Below are positions 46,981 through 57,358 of a stretch of 64,000 nucleotides of DNA, piece by piece (position 1 is the stretch's first letter; every line of letters starts with the position of its first letter). Made by a program: the position numbers and the translations under genes. The DNA comes from Neorhizobium galegae (GTDB lineage Bacteria > Pseudomonadota > Alphaproteobacteria > Rhizobiales > Rhizobiaceae). The stretch lies in NCBI RefSeq assembly GCF_017877055.1, contig NZ_JAGIPG010000005.1, positions 124,001-188,000 of the forward strand. The letters are read 5' to 3'. The notes under the pieces were generated by a model. It saw nothing but the letters and a program-made list of their open reading frames with translations. It made no database searches and was not told where the DNA came from.

Positions 46981-47658
46981 ATGCATGTGGGAAATTCGAG
47001 ATATCTGAAACGGGAGGATTTGCCGGAGACGGTTCCCGTCTTTCCCCTCACCGGTGCACTGCTTCTGCCGGGCGGACAGCTGCCGCTCAACATCTTCGAA
47101 CCGCGTTATCTCGCCATGTTCGATGCAGCGCTCGCAGGTAATCGGCTGATCGGTATCGTACAGCCGTCGCTGCTCGAATCCGGCGAGGCCGCCGAAGGCC
47201 CGCGGGCTCCGCTCTCGACGGTCGGCTGCATCGGTCGCATCACCTCATTTGCCGAAACCGGCGATGGCCGCTACATCACCTCGATCAGCGGCATCTGCCG
47301 TTTCCGGCTCATCGAAGAGGTGGGGCACGGCCATCCCTATCGCACCTTCAAGATCGCGCCGATGATGACCGACCTCTCCACCGAGGACGACGAGAGCACG
47401 GTCGACCGCGCCGAACTGCTGCGCGTCTTCCGCGCCTATCTCGATGCCAACAAGCTTGAGGCGGATTGGGAAAGTGTGGAGCGCGCCGGCAACCGCACGC
47501 TCGTCAACTCGCTGTCGATGATGTCGCCCTTCGGGCCTGCTGAGAAACAGGCTCTTCTCGAAGCGCCGGACTTGCGCACACGCGCCGAAACGCTGATCGC
47601 CATCACGGAAATCCTGCTGGCGCGGGATTTCGGCGATTCCGACACCATCCTCCAGTAA
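46981..47658 (+). CDS. Lon N-terminal (substrate-binding) domain protein
   Basis: A 225-residue protein consisting of the LON N-terminal domain without the AAA+ or protease parts. The start has GGGAGGTGTC upstream. Family motifs are [20 protein letters not shown] and [12 protein letters not shown]. The role is unknown; such proteins may bind unfolded clients. It is closely followed by the Trm112-like gene, 11 bases away. Confidence 0.9.
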   Translation: MHVGNSRYLKREDLPETVPVFPLTGALLLPGGQLPLNIFEPRYLAMFDAALAGNRLIGIVQPSLLESGEAAEGPRAPLSTVGCIGRITSFAETGDGRYITSISGICRFRLIEEVGHGHPYRTFKIAPMMTDLSTEDDESTVDRAELLRVFRAYLDANKLEADWESVERAGNRTLVNSLSMMSPFGPAEKQALLEAPDLRTRAETLIAITEILLARDFGDSDTILQ

Positions 47659-47669
47659 GGCCCAGGCGC

Positions 47670-47858
47670 ATGGACGAGAAACTCAGCAAGGTCGATCCGA
47701 AACTGCTCGACCTGCTCGTCTGTCCGCTCTCCAAGAGCCGGTTGTCCTTCAACCGGGAAACCAATGAGCTCATTTCCCAGAAGGCCCAGCTTGCCTACCC
47801 GATCCGTGACGGCATCCCGATCATGCTGATCTCCGAGGCCCGCAAGATCGAGGACTGA
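47670..47858 (+). CDS. Trm112-like small protein (YcaR type)
   Basis: A 62-residue protein with [17 protein letters not shown] and [17 protein letters not shown], the Trm112p/UPF0434 fold. Only one cysteine of the ancestral zinc site remains. In bacteria its role is unclear, although related proteins activate methyltransferases. It is co-oriented with the Lon-N gene. Confidence 0.9.
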   Translation: MDEKLSKVDPKLLDLLVCPLSKSRLSFNRETNELISQKAQLAYPIRDGIPIMLISEARKIED

Positions 47859-47864
47859 GATTTG

Positions 47865-47932
47865 CCCCTCTGCGCCTGCCGGCACCTTCGCCCCGCGTGC
47901 GGGGAGAAGGTCGCAGAGGCGGGATGAGGGGG
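47865..47932. repeat. Rhizobial RIME-like palindromic element
   Basis: A nested palindrome: outer CCCCTC/GAGGGG and inner CCTTCGCCCCGC/GCGGGGAGAAGG. It resembles the intergenic mosaic elements common in rhizobia. It lies between convergent genes and may end both transcripts. Confidence 0.7.
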
Positions 47933-47945
47933 CTCTGGGCCGTGC

Positions 47946-49160
47946 CTAAATTGTTTGGCCTGCCAGCAGCTTTGGCCCGTCTTCGCCGCTCTTGCCGGCC
48001 GCCTGGTCGATGAAGAAGCTTTTCAGCTTCGGCAGCCGTTCGACGATGCCCAGCCCGAAATCGCGGGCGATGCGGATCGGGGTGATGTCGTTGGAGAACA
48101 GCCGGTTCAGCACGTCGGTGGTGACCCCCATGCGGAACGTGTCGAAACGGCGCCAGGACTGGTAACGCTCCAGCACGTTGAGCGCGCCGATATCGAGACC
48201 GAGGCGATCGGCTTCCACGACAGTTTCGGCGAGCGCCGCGACATCCTTGAAGCCGAGATTGAGGCCCTGGCCGGAGATTGGGTGGATGCCATGCGCGGCA
48301 TCGCCGGCAAGGGCGATGCGCGGCGCGACGAAAGCGCGGGCGAGCGTCAGGCCAAGCGGGAAGGCGCGCTTGCCGCCGACCACCGTCAGTTCTCCGAGCT
48401 TGTGGCCGAAGCGGCGTTGCAGCTCTTCCTCGAACACCAGATCGTCCGCGGCGACCAGCCGGTTGGCCTCCGGCGTCCGTTCGGTCCACACCAGCGAGGA
48501 ACGGTTGTTGGTGAGCGGCAGGATGGCAAACGGGCCGGACGGCAGGAAATGTTCTTCCGCGACGCCTTCATGCGGCCGTTCATGGGCGACGGTTGCGACG
48601 ATGCCCGACTGGCCGTAATCCCAGGTGACGGTCTTGATGCCGGCCATGTCGCGCAGTGTCGAGCGCACGCCGTCACAGGCGACGAGCAGGCGGCTCTCGA
48701 CCGTCGAGCCGTCCGAGAGCGACACCGTGCAGCGGGTGCTGCCGGACTGGAAGCCGGTGGCGGAAAGTCCGTGGCGGATGGCGATGCCGAGGCGTTCGGC
48801 GGCACCCCGCAGGGCTCTCACCATGGCGACATTCGGCACCATGTGGGCGAATGGCCTGCCTTCCTCGATTTCGCCGTCGAAGGTGAGGAAGACCGGTCGT
48901 ACCGGATCGGAAGTGCGGCTGTCGGTGACGATCATCCGGTTGATCGGCTGTGCGTCGACGGCGATCTCGTTCCAGACGCCGATGACGTCCAGCATGCGTG
49001 TGGCGGCGGCGATGATGGCCGAGGCCCGCTCATCCTTTTCCCAGACGCCGGCCGGCGCGGCCTCTATCACCTCGACCTTCAGATGCGGCGCCGCCTGCTT
49101 GACCGCGACAGCGGCGGCGAGACCCACATAACCGCCTCCTACAACCAGCATGTCCAGCAT
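47946..49160 (-). CDS. UbiH/UbiF-family FAD-dependent hydroxylase
   Basis: A 404-residue flavoprotein monooxygenase probably acting in ubiquinone ring hydroxylation. The dinucleotide motif is VVGGGYVGLAAAVAVKQ, the DG motif is CDGVRSTLRD and the second FAD motif is ALAGDAAHGIHPISGQGLN. The ring position (C5, C6 or C1) cannot be set from sequence, and alphaproteobacterial UbiL/UbiM are also possible. It is divergent from tesB. Confidence 0.88.
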   Translation of the reverse strand: MLDMLVVGGGYVGLAAAVAVKQAAPHLKVEVIEAAPAGVWEKDERASAIIAAATRMLDVIGVWNEIAVDAQPINRMIVTDSRTSDPVRPVFLTFDGEIEEGRPFAHMVPNVAMVRALRGAAERLGIAIRHGLSATGFQSGSTRCTVSLSDGSTVESRLLVACDGVRSTLRDMAGIKTVTWDYGQSGIVATVAHERPHEGVAEEHFLPSGPFAILPLTNNRSSLVWTERTPEANRLVAADDLVFEEELQRRFGHKLGELTVVGGKRAFPLGLTLARAFVAPRIALAGDAAHGIHPISGQGLNLGFKDVAALAETVVEADRLGLDIGALNVLERYQSWRRFDTFRMGVTTDVLNRLFSNDITPIRIARDFGLGIVERLPKLKSFFIDQAAGKSGEDGPKLLAGQTI

Positions 49161-49247
49161 TTGCCTAAACTCCCGTAAGCCTTGAGAATATCATGTGGTG
49201 GATATAGATCATCTGGCAGCTGCTTCCTATCGCCGGAGTTCGTCATA

Positions 49248-50132
49248 ATGTCGCGCCAGACCGAATCCCCCTCCGCCATGGAACAGCTCATCGCGACGCT
49301 CGACCTCGAAAAGCTCGAGGAGAACATCTATCGCGGCACCAGCCCGGATGTCGGCTGGCAGCGGGTGTTCGGCGGGCAGGTGATCGCCCAGGCGCTGATG
49401 GCCGCCCAGCGCACCGTGGACGCCGATCGTTTCGTGCATTCGCTGCATGCCTATTTCATGCGCCCCGGCGATCCTTCCGTGCCGATCCTCTATCAGGTGG
49501 AGCGCATCCGCGACGGGTCAAGCTTCACCACCCGACGCCTCACGGCGGTGCAGCACGGCAAGGCGATCTTCGCCATGTCCGCCTCGTTCCAGCTCGAGGA
49601 GGGCGGCTACGAACACCAGATCGATATGCCTTCGGTGACGCAGCCCGAAGACCTGATGGGTGAGAAGGAGTTCAAGGAACTCTTCATGAAGAATGCCCCG
49701 GAGAACGTGCGTCGCTACTGGAGCCGCGAACGGCCGATCGAAGTGCGACCGACCTCGCTCGTGCATTATCTTACCAGGGACAAGCTCGATCCGCGGCAGG
49801 ACATCTGGGTCCGCACTGTCGGCGAAGTGCCGCACCACCGCCACTACCAAGCAGCGATGCTCGCCTGGCTCTCCGACATGACGCTGCTCGACGCCTCGCT
49901 TTATCCGCACGGGACGTCGATCTTCGATCCGACGCTCCAGGCGGCCAGCCTCGACCATGCGATGTGGTTCCACCGGCCCGTTTCATATGACGACTGGCTG
50001 CTCTACACCCAGGACAGTCCGAGCGCATCCGGCGCCCGCGGAATGACCCGCGGCAGCATTTATACCCGTTCTGGCGCACTGATCGCCTCGGTCGCCCAGG
50101 AAGGACTGATTCGGAAAAAGGCAAATGATTAA
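49248..50132 (+). CDS. tesB: Acyl-CoA thioesterase II
   Basis: Double-hotdog thioesterase that hydrolyses medium and long acyl-CoA. It has 294 residues. Motifs include WQRVFGGQVIAQALMAAQ, SLHAYFMRPGDP and LDHAMWFHRP near the C-terminal active site. ATG 49248 is chosen; a second in-frame ATG at 49278 would lose only ten residues. It stands alone, followed by the glnK regulatory region. Confidence 0.95.
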   Translation: MSRQTESPSAMEQLIATLDLEKLEENIYRGTSPDVGWQRVFGGQVIAQALMAAQRTVDADRFVHSLHAYFMRPGDPSVPILYQVERIRDGSSFTTRRLTAVQHGKAIFAMSASFQLEEGGYEHQIDMPSVTQPEDLMGEKEFKELFMKNAPENVRRYWSRERPIEVRPTSLVHYLTRDKLDPRQDIWVRTVGEVPHHRHYQAAMLAWLSDMTLLDASLYPHGTSIFDPTLQAASLDHAMWFHRPVSYDDWLLYTQDSPSASGARGMTRGSIYTRSGALIASVAQEGLIRKKAND

Positions 50133-50255
50133 TAGTTGAGCAATTTTTCAATTTTGCACAAGTTTTGGACGTCTTTGCGCCATCCAAATGCCCGTTTTTT
50201 TGAGGCCCGCGTTACAAGCCTTTACATTTCAATAACTTATAGGCTGCATCGAAAC

Positions 50256-50696
<441 letters not shown>

Positions 50697-50725
50697 AGCA
50701 CGGCTGACAGGGGAGTTTTTAAGCT

Positions 50726-52156
50726 ATGCAATTTAACAAGATTTCCACTCTGGGACGTCTGGGGGCCGCCGCTGCGGCGCTTCTCGCGCCCGCAGTCGCT
50801 TTTGCGCAGACGGCTGCCGCACCGGCGGCTGAAGCTGCAGCAGCAGCTCCGGCGATGACGATGGACAAGGGTGACAACACCTGGATGCTCATTTCGACCA
50901 TTCTCGTGCTGCTGATGACCATTCCGGGTCTCGCGCTCTTCTACGGCGGCCTCGTCCGCGCCAAGAACATGCTGTCCGTGCTGATGCAGGTCTTCATGAT
51001 CACAGCTGTCGTGATGATCATCTGGGTCACCTACGGCTATTCGCTGGCCTTCACCAACGGCGGTTCGCTGAACAGTTTCGTTGGCGGCTTCTCCAAGATG
51101 TTCCTGGCCGGCGTCACCACGTCGTCGCTGGCCGAAACCTTCACCAAGGGCGTCGCCATTCCGGAACTAACCTTCGTCTGCTTCCAGATGACCTTTGCCT
51201 GCATCACGCCGGCCCTGATCGTCGGCGCCTTTGCCGAGCGCATCAAGTTCTCGGCCGTCATGCTGTTCGTCATCCTGTGGGTCACGTTCATCTATTTCCC
51301 GATGGCGCACATGGTCTGGTTCTGGGGCGGCCCGAGCGCCTATGCGGATCCGTCCGGCCTGATCTTCTCCTACGGAGCGATCGATTTTGCCGGCGGTACC
51401 GTCGTGCACATCAATGCCGGTATTGCGGGCCTTGTCGGCGCGATCATGCTCGGCAAGCGCACCGGCTACAAGAAGGACATCATGGCTCCGCATTCCATGA
51501 CCCTCACCATGGTCGGCGCTTCGCTCCTCTGGGTCGGCTGGTTCGGCTTTAACGCCGGCTCCAACCTCGAAGCCAACGCCTATGCATCGCTCGCCATGAT
51601 CAACACCTTCGTCGCAACGGCTGCCGCCGCTGTCTCGTGGTGCCTGGTCGAAACCTTCTCCCGCGGCAAGGCCTCCATGCTGGGCGCCGCCTCGGGTGCG
51701 GTTGCCGGTCTCGTTGCCGTCACCCCGGCTGCCGGCTTTGCCGGCCCGATGGGCTCGATCGTTCTCGGCCTCATCGTTTCGCCGGTCTGCTACTTCTTCG
51801 TCGACGTGGTGAAGAACAAGTTCAACTACGACGACTCGCTCGACGTCTTCGGGGTCCATTGCATCGGCGGTATCCTCGGCGCCATCGGCACCGGTATCCT
51901 CGTCAACCCGGCACTCGGCGGCGCAGGCATCGTCGACTACTCGACAGCCGACTTCGCAGCCTCCTATTCGGGCACGGCGACGCAGGTCTGGGCACAGCTC
52001 AAGGGCGTTCTGACGACCCTCCTGTGGTCCGGCATCGGTTCGGCGATCCTCTACAAGGTTGTCGACCTGATCGTCGGTCTGCGCGTCACTGTCGAAGCCG
52101 AACGCGAAGGTCTTGACCTCGCGACCCACGGCGAAGCCGCCTATCACGCGTCCTGA
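50726..52156 (+). CDS. amtB: Ammonium transporter
   Basis: A 476-residue inner-membrane ammonium channel with an N-terminal signal-like segment, an Ala-rich linker and eleven membrane helices. GLALFYGGLVRAKN marks helix 1, FAGGTVVHINAGIAGLVGAI carries the first pore histidine and DVFGVHCIGGILGAIGTG the second. It is operonic with glnK and ends before a strong terminator. Confidence 0.97.
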   Translation: MQFNKISTLGRLGAAAAALLAPAVAFAQTAAAPAAEAAAAAPAMTMDKGDNTWMLISTILVLLMTIPGLALFYGGLVRAKNMLSVLMQVFMITAVVMIIWVTYGYSLAFTNGGSLNSFVGGFSKMFLAGVTTSSLAETFTKGVAIPELTFVCFQMTFACITPALIVGAFAERIKFSAVMLFVILWVTFIYFPMAHMVWFWGGPSAYADPSGLIFSYGAIDFAGGTVVHINAGIAGLVGAIMLGKRTGYKKDIMAPHSMTLTMVGASLLWVGWFGFNAGSNLEANAYASLAMINTFVATAAAAVSWCLVETFSRGKASMLGAASGAVAGLVAVTPAAGFAGPMGSIVLGLIVSPVCYFFVDVVKNKFNYDDSLDVFGVHCIGGILGAIGTGILVNPALGGAGIVDYSTADFAASYSGTATQVWAQLKGVLTTLLWSGIGSAILYKVVDLIVGLRVTVEAEREGLDLATHGEAAYHAS

Positions 52157-52224
52157 TCAATGGTTTGCGGCGGCGGGTGACCGCCGCCGCAATCTCACAC
52201 AGCAGCTTTTTGGCAACTGCATTC

Positions 52225-52250
52225 GCCCGGGCCTCGGCCCGGGCTTTTTT
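52225..52250 (+). terminator. Intrinsic terminator of glnK-amtB
   Basis: A perfect nine-base stem, GCCCGGGCC/GGCCCGGGC, separated by TC and followed by six T residues. Confidence 0.92.
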
Positions 52251-52285
52251 ATTCATGTTTTCAGCCCTTCCGCGGCCCGTCGTGG

Positions 52286-52300
52286 TTAAAGGGGCATTAA
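52286..52300 (+). promoter_or_regulatory. CtrA-type binding site upstream of ftsK
   Basis: TTAA-AGGGGCA-TTAA is a perfect TTAA-N7-TTAA CtrA box. It is embedded in a palindrome, GTGGTTAA/TTAACCAC, and lies 97 bases before the ftsK start. Confidence 0.65.
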
Positions 52301-52396
52301 CCACCGTCGCGCTATTCTCCGCTGGAATTGCGTGAATCAGCTGTCAGGCTGCCAATTCGCGCTTGTAGTTGCGTTCAAGGACGGCGGGCAGAAACG

Positions 52397-55096
52397 ATGG
52401 GCAGAAGCAGTTCAGCGGCTATGGCAAACCGGTCCACCCGCCTGGTGCTCACCGCCTTCGTGTGGCGGCAGGCGGTGGCGCTTGTGGGTTTCGGCGTCTT
52501 CCTCGCGCTGGCGTTGGCGGTTGCGGCGCTGGCGACCTGGAACGTAGCCGACCCGAGCTTTTCCTATGCGACCGACAATGCGCCGACCAATATCCTCGGC
52601 TTTGCCGGCGCGGCCTTCGCCGACCTGATGATGCAGTTTCTCGGCCTTGCGAGCCTTGTCGCCCTGCTGCCGGTTCTCGCCTTCGCCCTGGCATTGATCG
52701 CCGGCCGCAAATATGACCGCGTCCCGGCTCGCCTCGCCGCCTGGGGCGGCGGCACGCTGCTCGCTTCGGCGATGCTCGGCTGCTTTCCCGCACCGCTCAC
52801 CTGGCCGATCCCGAACGGTATCGGCGGCGTCATCGGCGACATGATCCTGCGTTTCCCGGCGCTGTTCGTCGGCGCCTATCCGACGGGTACCGTGGCGATG
52901 GTGCTCGGCTGCCTCTTCATCATCCCCTGCGCCTGGCTGATGCTGTTTGCCTCCGGCCTCGTCGGCGAAGCCTTCGCGGAGGATGCGGAGGACGACGACC
53001 AGCCGGTTGCAGCGGCAAAAACCCGTTCCAAGCGCGAGGAGATCGAGGAAGAGGACGACGAGGACCGGTTCGCCGGCTTCCTGGCCTTCGGCGCGCTTGC
53101 TCACTACTGGTATATCGCCCAGGCCAGATTGCGCCGCCTTGCCGGCATCAAGCCGCGCAGCCGAATGGACTTCGACCAACCCTACGATTTCAATGAGGAC
53201 GAGTTCGGGACGCTGAACGAGCCGGTTCGCGCGAGATCGGCTCCCGTCGCCCCCGGCCGTCGCATGGAGCCCTCGCTCGATGGTCCCGTCGAACGGGTCA
53301 CCTCGCCGCGTCGCGTGGTGGCAACTCCACCGATTTCTAGCCATGAGGAAGACGACGACTACGATCCGCCGTTCGACCGGGACGACATGCCACCGCGTCC
53401 GGTGGGCATCCTTGCCGATGACGACGAGGACGACGATGCGCCGTTCGTCGCCTCGCGCGCACCGCAGACCGTCAACGGCGTCCGCGTCCAGCAGCGTGTG
53501 GCGCCGTCGGCTGCGCCGCCAAAGCCGAGCGCCCGTGTTGCCCGCGAAGCCCAGGGCTCGTTCATCGCGCCTGATGGCTTCCAGCTTCCTTCCGTCCATC
53601 TGTTGAACGAACCGAAGGCCGTCGCCCGCGACGCCTCGCTGTCCGCCGATGCGCTGGAGCAGAATGCCCGCCTTCTCGAAGGCGTTCTCGAGGATTTCGG
53701 CGTCAAGGGCGAGATCATCCATGTCCGCCCCGGTCCGGTCGTCACGCTTTACGAACTCGAGCCTGCGCCGGGCATCAAGTCGTCGCGCGTCATCGGCCTG
53801 GCGGACGATATCGCCCGTTCGATGAGTGCAATCGCCGCCCGCGTCGCCGTCGTCCCCGGCCGCAATGCCATCGGGATCGAACTGCCGAACCGCACCCGCG
53901 AGACGGTCTATCTGCGCGAAATGATCGGCTCCAAGGATTTCGAGGGCAGCAAGGCGAAGCTCGCCATGGCGCTCGGCAAGACGATCGGCGGCGAGCCTGT
54001 CGTCGCCGATCTTGCCAAGATGCCGCACCTGCTCGTCGCCGGTACCACCGGTTCGGGTAAATCTGTCGCCATCAACACGATGATCCTCTCGCTTCTCTAC
54101 CGCTATACGCCGGAGAAGTGCCGCCTGATCATGATCGACCCGAAGATGCTCGAACTCTCCGTCTATGACGGTATTCCGCATCTTCTCTCGCCCGTCGTCA
54201 CCGACCCGAAAAAGGCTGTGGTCGCGCTCAAGTGGACCGTCCGCGAGATGGAAGAGCGTTACAAGAAGATGTCGAAGATCGGCGTGCGCAATATCGACGG
54301 CTTCAACAGCCGCGTCGAGCAGGCGCTCGAAAAAGGCGAGGTGCTGACTCGCACCGTGCAGACCGGCTTCGATCGCCATACCGGCGAGGCGATGTACGAG
54401 ACCGAGGAATTCGATCTCCAGCCGATCCCCTATATCGTCGTGATCATCGACGAAATGGCCGACCTGATGATGGTGGCCGGCAAGGACATCGAAGGCGCCG
54501 TGCAGCGTCTGGCGCAGATGGCGCGTGCGGCCGGCATCCATGTGATCATGGCGACCCAGCGTCCCTCGGTCGACGTCATCACCGGCACGATCAAGGCCAA
54601 CTTCCCGACCCGCATTTCCTTCCAGGTGACGTCGAAGATCGACAGCCGCACGATCCTCGGCGAGCAGGGCGCCGAACAGCTGCTCGGCATGGGCGACATG
54701 CTCTACATGGCCGGCGGCGGCCGCATCCAGCGCGTTCACGGGCCGTTCGTCTCCGATACGGAAGTGGAAGACATCGTCGCCTACTTGAAAACTCAGGGCC
54801 AACCCCAATATCTCGATGCGATCACGGCCGATGACGACGAGGATGGCGACGGCCCCGGCTCTGCCGGCATGTCCAACCTCGCAGAGTCGGACGACCCTTA
54901 TGACCAGGCGGTGGCGATCGTGCTGCGGGACGGCAAGGCGTCGACGTCCTATGTCCAGCGCCGTCTCGGCATCGGCTACAACCGTGCTGCTTCGCTCATC
55001 GAGCGGATGGAACAGGAGGGGCTGATCGGGCCGGCCAACCATGCCGGCAAACGCGAAATCCTGGTGCCGACCGAGGGCGACATCCTCGAACGGTAA
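52397..55096 (+). CDS. ftsK: DNA translocase FtsK
   Basis: A septal DNA pump that couples division with chromosome dimer resolution. It has 899 residues from ATG 52397. About four N-terminal membrane helices (residues about 20-200) are followed by a short acidic/proline linker ([18 protein letters not shown]). The motor domain has Walker [13 protein letters not shown] (about 548) and Walker [13 protein letters not shown]. The gamma winged helix that reads KOPS is near the end ([20 protein letters not shown]). The short linker is typical of this group compared with E. coli FtsK. Confidence 0.96.
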   Translation: MGRSSSAAMANRSTRLVLTAFVWRQAVALVGFGVFLALALAVAALATWNVADPSFSYATDNAPTNILGFAGAAFADLMMQFLGLASLVALLPVLAFALALIAGRKYDRVPARLAAWGGGTLLASAMLGCFPAPLTWPIPNGIGGVIGDMILRFPALFVGAYPTGTVAMVLGCLFIIPCAWLMLFASGLVGEAFAEDAEDDDQPVAAAKTRSKREEIEEEDDEDRFAGFLAFGALAHYWYIAQARLRRLAGIKPRSRMDFDQPYDFNEDEFGTLNEPVRARSAPVAPGRRMEPSLDGPVERVTSPRRVVATPPISSHEEDDDYDPPFDRDDMPPRPVGILADDDEDDDAPFVASRAPQTVNGVRVQQRVAPSAAPPKPSARVAREAQGSFIAPDGFQLPSVHLLNEPKAVARDASLSADALEQNARLLEGVLEDFGVKGEIIHVRPGPVVTLYELEPAPGIKSSRVIGLADDIARSMSAIAARVAVVPGRNAIGIELPNRTRETVYLREMIGSKDFEGSKAKLAMALGKTIGGEPVVADLAKMPHLLVAGTTGSGKSVAINTMILSLLYRYTPEKCRLIMIDPKMLELSVYDGIPHLLSPVVTDPKKAVVALKWTVREMEERYKKMSKIGVRNIDGFNSRVEQALEKGEVLTRTVQTGFDRHTGEAMYETEEFDLQPIPYIVVIIDEMADLMMVAGKDIEGAVQRLAQMARAAGIHVIMATQRPSVDVITGTIKANFPTRISFQVTSKIDSRTILGEQGAEQLLGMGDMLYMAGGGRIQRVHGPFVSDTEVEDIVAYLKTQGQPQYLDAITADDDEDGDGPGSAGMSNLAESDDPYDQAVAIVLRDGKASTSYVQRRLGIGYNRAASLIERMEQEGLIGPANHAGKREILVPTEGDILER

Positions 55097-55170
55097 GGCT
55101 TTCGTGATCACCAGGGGCCGGCCATCAAGCCGCCGCCTTTGGTGCGGAGGAGTAACGAAAGGAGACCAGA

Positions 55171-55827
55171 ATGAGACAAGAAAAGACTATCCTTTCAAAC
55201 ATCAATACCAGCGTGCTCAGCCGCCGGCAGTTTTCGCTCGGGCTCGCGGGCCTGGCAGCAGCCGCGTTTGCGCCGAACCCCGGCTTTGCCCAGAGCTCCA
55301 GCAGTGCGGCGGCCCAGAAGATCGCCGACCATTTCTCCTCGGTCAAAACCATGATGGGCGAATTCGTGCAGTTCGGGCCGCGCGGCGAGCAGACCGGCGG
55401 AAAATTCTTTATCGAACGCCCCGGCAAGCTGCGCTTCAATTTCGAGGACCCGTCGCCGATCCGCGTCATCGCCGACGGCAACAACGTCGTCATCGGCAAT
55501 ATGAAGCTCAAGACCTGGGATATCTACCCGCTCTCCAAGACGCCGCTCAGCCTGCTGCTCGCCAGCCGCATCGACCTCGGCAACCAGATGGTCCGCGACG
55601 TCAAGCAGGAATCCGACCTCACCACGATCGTGCTCGGCAACAAGACCGTCTTCGGCGATTCGACGATTACCATGATGTTCGATTCCAAGACCTACGACCT
55701 GCGCCAATGGACGATCACCGACGCCCAGAACAAGGACACATCGGTGATGATCTACAACGTCCAGAACGGCGTCAATCTCGACGAAAAGGTCTTCATCATT
55801 CCCTATGAGGACGTCCGCAAGGGCTGA
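55171..55827 (+). CDS. LolA-like outer-membrane lipoprotein carrier
   Basis: A 218-residue periplasmic protein. The N-terminus SRRQFSLGLAGLAAAAF with FAQ looks like a Tat or Sec signal. The LolA-like fold is indicated by KIADHFSSVKTMMGEFVQFG, GGKFFIERPGKLRFNFEDP and the C-terminal strand pattern. It may carry lipoproteins from LolCDE to the outer membrane, or be a related LolA-like protein. It starts 74 bases after ftsK, an order often found in bacteria. Confidence 0.88.
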   Translation: MRQEKTILSNINTSVLSRRQFSLGLAGLAAAAFAPNPGFAQSSSSAAAQKIADHFSSVKTMMGEFVQFGPRGEQTGGKFFIERPGKLRFNFEDPSPIRVIADGNNVVIGNMKLKTWDIYPLSKTPLSLLLASRIDLGNQMVRDVKQESDLTTIVLGNKTVFGDSTITMMFDSKTYDLRQWTITDAQNKDTSVMIYNVQNGVNLDEKVFIIPYEDVRKG

Positions 55828-55938
55828 CCTTAGCAGGGCCTGGAAAGCAAAAGGGGCTGCGCTTGATTGCGCGGCCCTTTTCGCTTCTCAGGGACCACAA
55901 AATTTCCTAAAGCTCGCGGCAAAGCCCCGAGGGATATC

Positions 55939-56742
55939 ATGACATTTTCGATCACGACCTGGAATATCAACTCCGTGCGGCTGCGCATGCCGATCGTCCA
56001 GCAGTTCCTCGTCCGCCACAAGCCGGACATTCTCTGCCTGCAGGAAATCAAGTGCCAGGAGCCCGAATTCCCGCTGCAGCCGCTGAAGGACCTCGGCTAC
56101 CAGCACATCATCATCCACGGCCAGAAGGGCTATCACGGCGTCGCCATCGCCTCGAAGGTGCCACTCCTCGAAGACCATCGCCAGAACTACTGCAATGTCG
56201 GCGATGCCCGGCACATTTCGGCGATCTTCGAGCGCGGCTCGCGGCGGATCCGCCTGCATAATTTCTACGTGCCGGCCGGCGGCGACGAGCCGGACCGGAC
56301 GGTCAATCCGAAATTCGGCCACAAGCTCGATTTCGTCGAGGAGATGAAGGCACTGAAGGCGGACGGCATGCCCGGCATTTCGTCGATCCTCGTCGGCGAC
56401 CTCAATATCGCGCCGCTGGAGCACGATGTCTGGTCACACAAGCAGCTGCTGAAGATCGTCAGCCACACGCCTGTCGAGACCGAGGGCATGAAGGAGGTCA
56501 TCGCCAAGGGCGGCTGGCTCGACCTGATGCGCCAGCATACGCCGGAACCTGAGAAGATCTACACGTGGTGGAGCTACCGCGCCAAGGACTGGGAAGCGGC
56601 CAACAAGGGCCGCCGCCTCGACCATATCTGGTCGTCACCCGACCTCGGGCCGTTCCTTGACCGTATTGACGTACTGAAGGAAGCCCGCGGCTGGAACCAG
56701 CCTTCGGACCATGTGCCGGTGACGGCGGTGTTCAAGTTCTGA
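55939..56742 (+). CDS. xthA: Exodeoxyribonuclease III
   Basis: AP endonuclease and 3' exonuclease of base excision repair, 267 residues. ATG 55939 starts MTFSITTWNINSVR. The metal site is LQEIKC, the catalytic region is GGDEPDR and LVGDLNIAP, and the terminal catalytic histidine is PSDHVPV. An in-frame upstream ATG at 55867 lies in a stem region and is rejected. Confidence 0.95.
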   Translation: MTFSITTWNINSVRLRMPIVQQFLVRHKPDILCLQEIKCQEPEFPLQPLKDLGYQHIIIHGQKGYHGVAIASKVPLLEDHRQNYCNVGDARHISAIFERGSRRIRLHNFYVPAGGDEPDRTVNPKFGHKLDFVEEMKALKADGMPGISSILVGDLNIAPLEHDVWSHKQLLKIVSHTPVETEGMKEVIAKGGWLDLMRQHTPEPEKIYTWWSYRAKDWEAANKGRRLDHIWSSPDLGPFLDRIDVLKEARGWNQPSDHVPVTAVFKF

Positions 56743-56763
56743 CGTGGCGTTGGACGTCGCATC

Positions 56764-56874
56764 TGGATCCTCGGGTCAAGCCCGAGCATGACGCAAACAA
56801 GGGGCGTGCCATGCCGTGAGCTCCGCCTGAAGAGCATCAAGGTCGTCATCCTCGGGCCTGACCCGAGGATCCAG
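56764..56874. repeat. Paired intergenic palindromes
   Basis: TGGATCCTCGGGTCAAGCCC, continuing to GACG at 56793, recurs in inverted form at 56844-56874 (CGTCATCCTCGGGCCTGACC and on). Each arm also contains its own CTCGGG/CCCGAG hairpin. This sequence type is widespread in alphaproteobacterial intergenic regions. It separates convergent xthA and the cNMP gene. Confidence 0.75.
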
Positions 56875-56893
56875 GACGAAGCTGCTTCGAAGT

Positions 56894-57349
56894 TCAGGCA
56901 AACCGGTCCTGCATCGCTGCCGCCGCCTTGGCGAGGCTGGCGATGTTGTCGCGGATGCGGCTTTCGATCACCCGGCCGACCTGCGGATATTCCTCCAGCA
57001 GGCGGTGGAACAGCGAGCGGCTGATCTTCAGGGCTTCGGAATCCTCGATCGCAATGGCGGTGAACTTGCGCTCGACCATGGTGACGAGCGCAAGTTCCGA
57101 CAGCAGGGTGCCGGCCCCAACCGTTGCTTCGACCTTCAACTCGCCGCCCCGATCCGCCATCAGCAGCTCGAAACGGCCTCTTGCGACGATGAAAGCCGAT
57201 TCGGCCGGGGATTTTTCCCGGAACAGTTGCTGACCGGTCGTCACCTGCCGACGCTCGGCACCGAAGGCGACGAGGCGCAGCTGGTCGTCGTTCATGTCCC
57301 GGAACAGCGGGACCTGCGAAAGCAGGCGGATATCTTCGGTCAGCGACAT
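56894..57349 (-). CDS. Cyclic-nucleotide-binding-domain protein (Crp-like, no DNA-binding domain)
   Basis: A 151-residue protein made of one cNMP-binding domain: VPLFRDMNDDQLRLVAFGAE, GQQLFREKSPAESAFIVARG and GAGTLLSELALVTMVERKFT. The phosphate cassette is not canonical (no RxA arginine at the usual site is clear), so cAMP binding is doubtful. There is no helix-turn-helix. It ends a two-gene minus-strand unit with the response regulator, nine bases apart, and may modulate the same pathway. Confidence 0.85.
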   Translation of the reverse strand: MSLTEDIRLLSQVPLFRDMNDDQLRLVAFGAERRQVTTGQQLFREKSPAESAFIVARGRFELLMADRGGELKVEATVGAGTLLSELALVTMVERKFTAIAIEDSEALKISRSLFHRLLEEYPQVGRVIESRIRDNIASLAKAAAAMQDRFA

Positions 57350-57358
57350 CAGGGCCCT

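Noticed and set aside
52412-55111. 899-residue open frame on the minus strand
   Set aside because: A full-length mirror of ftsK with His/Arg/Asp-rich composition and no recognisable domain.
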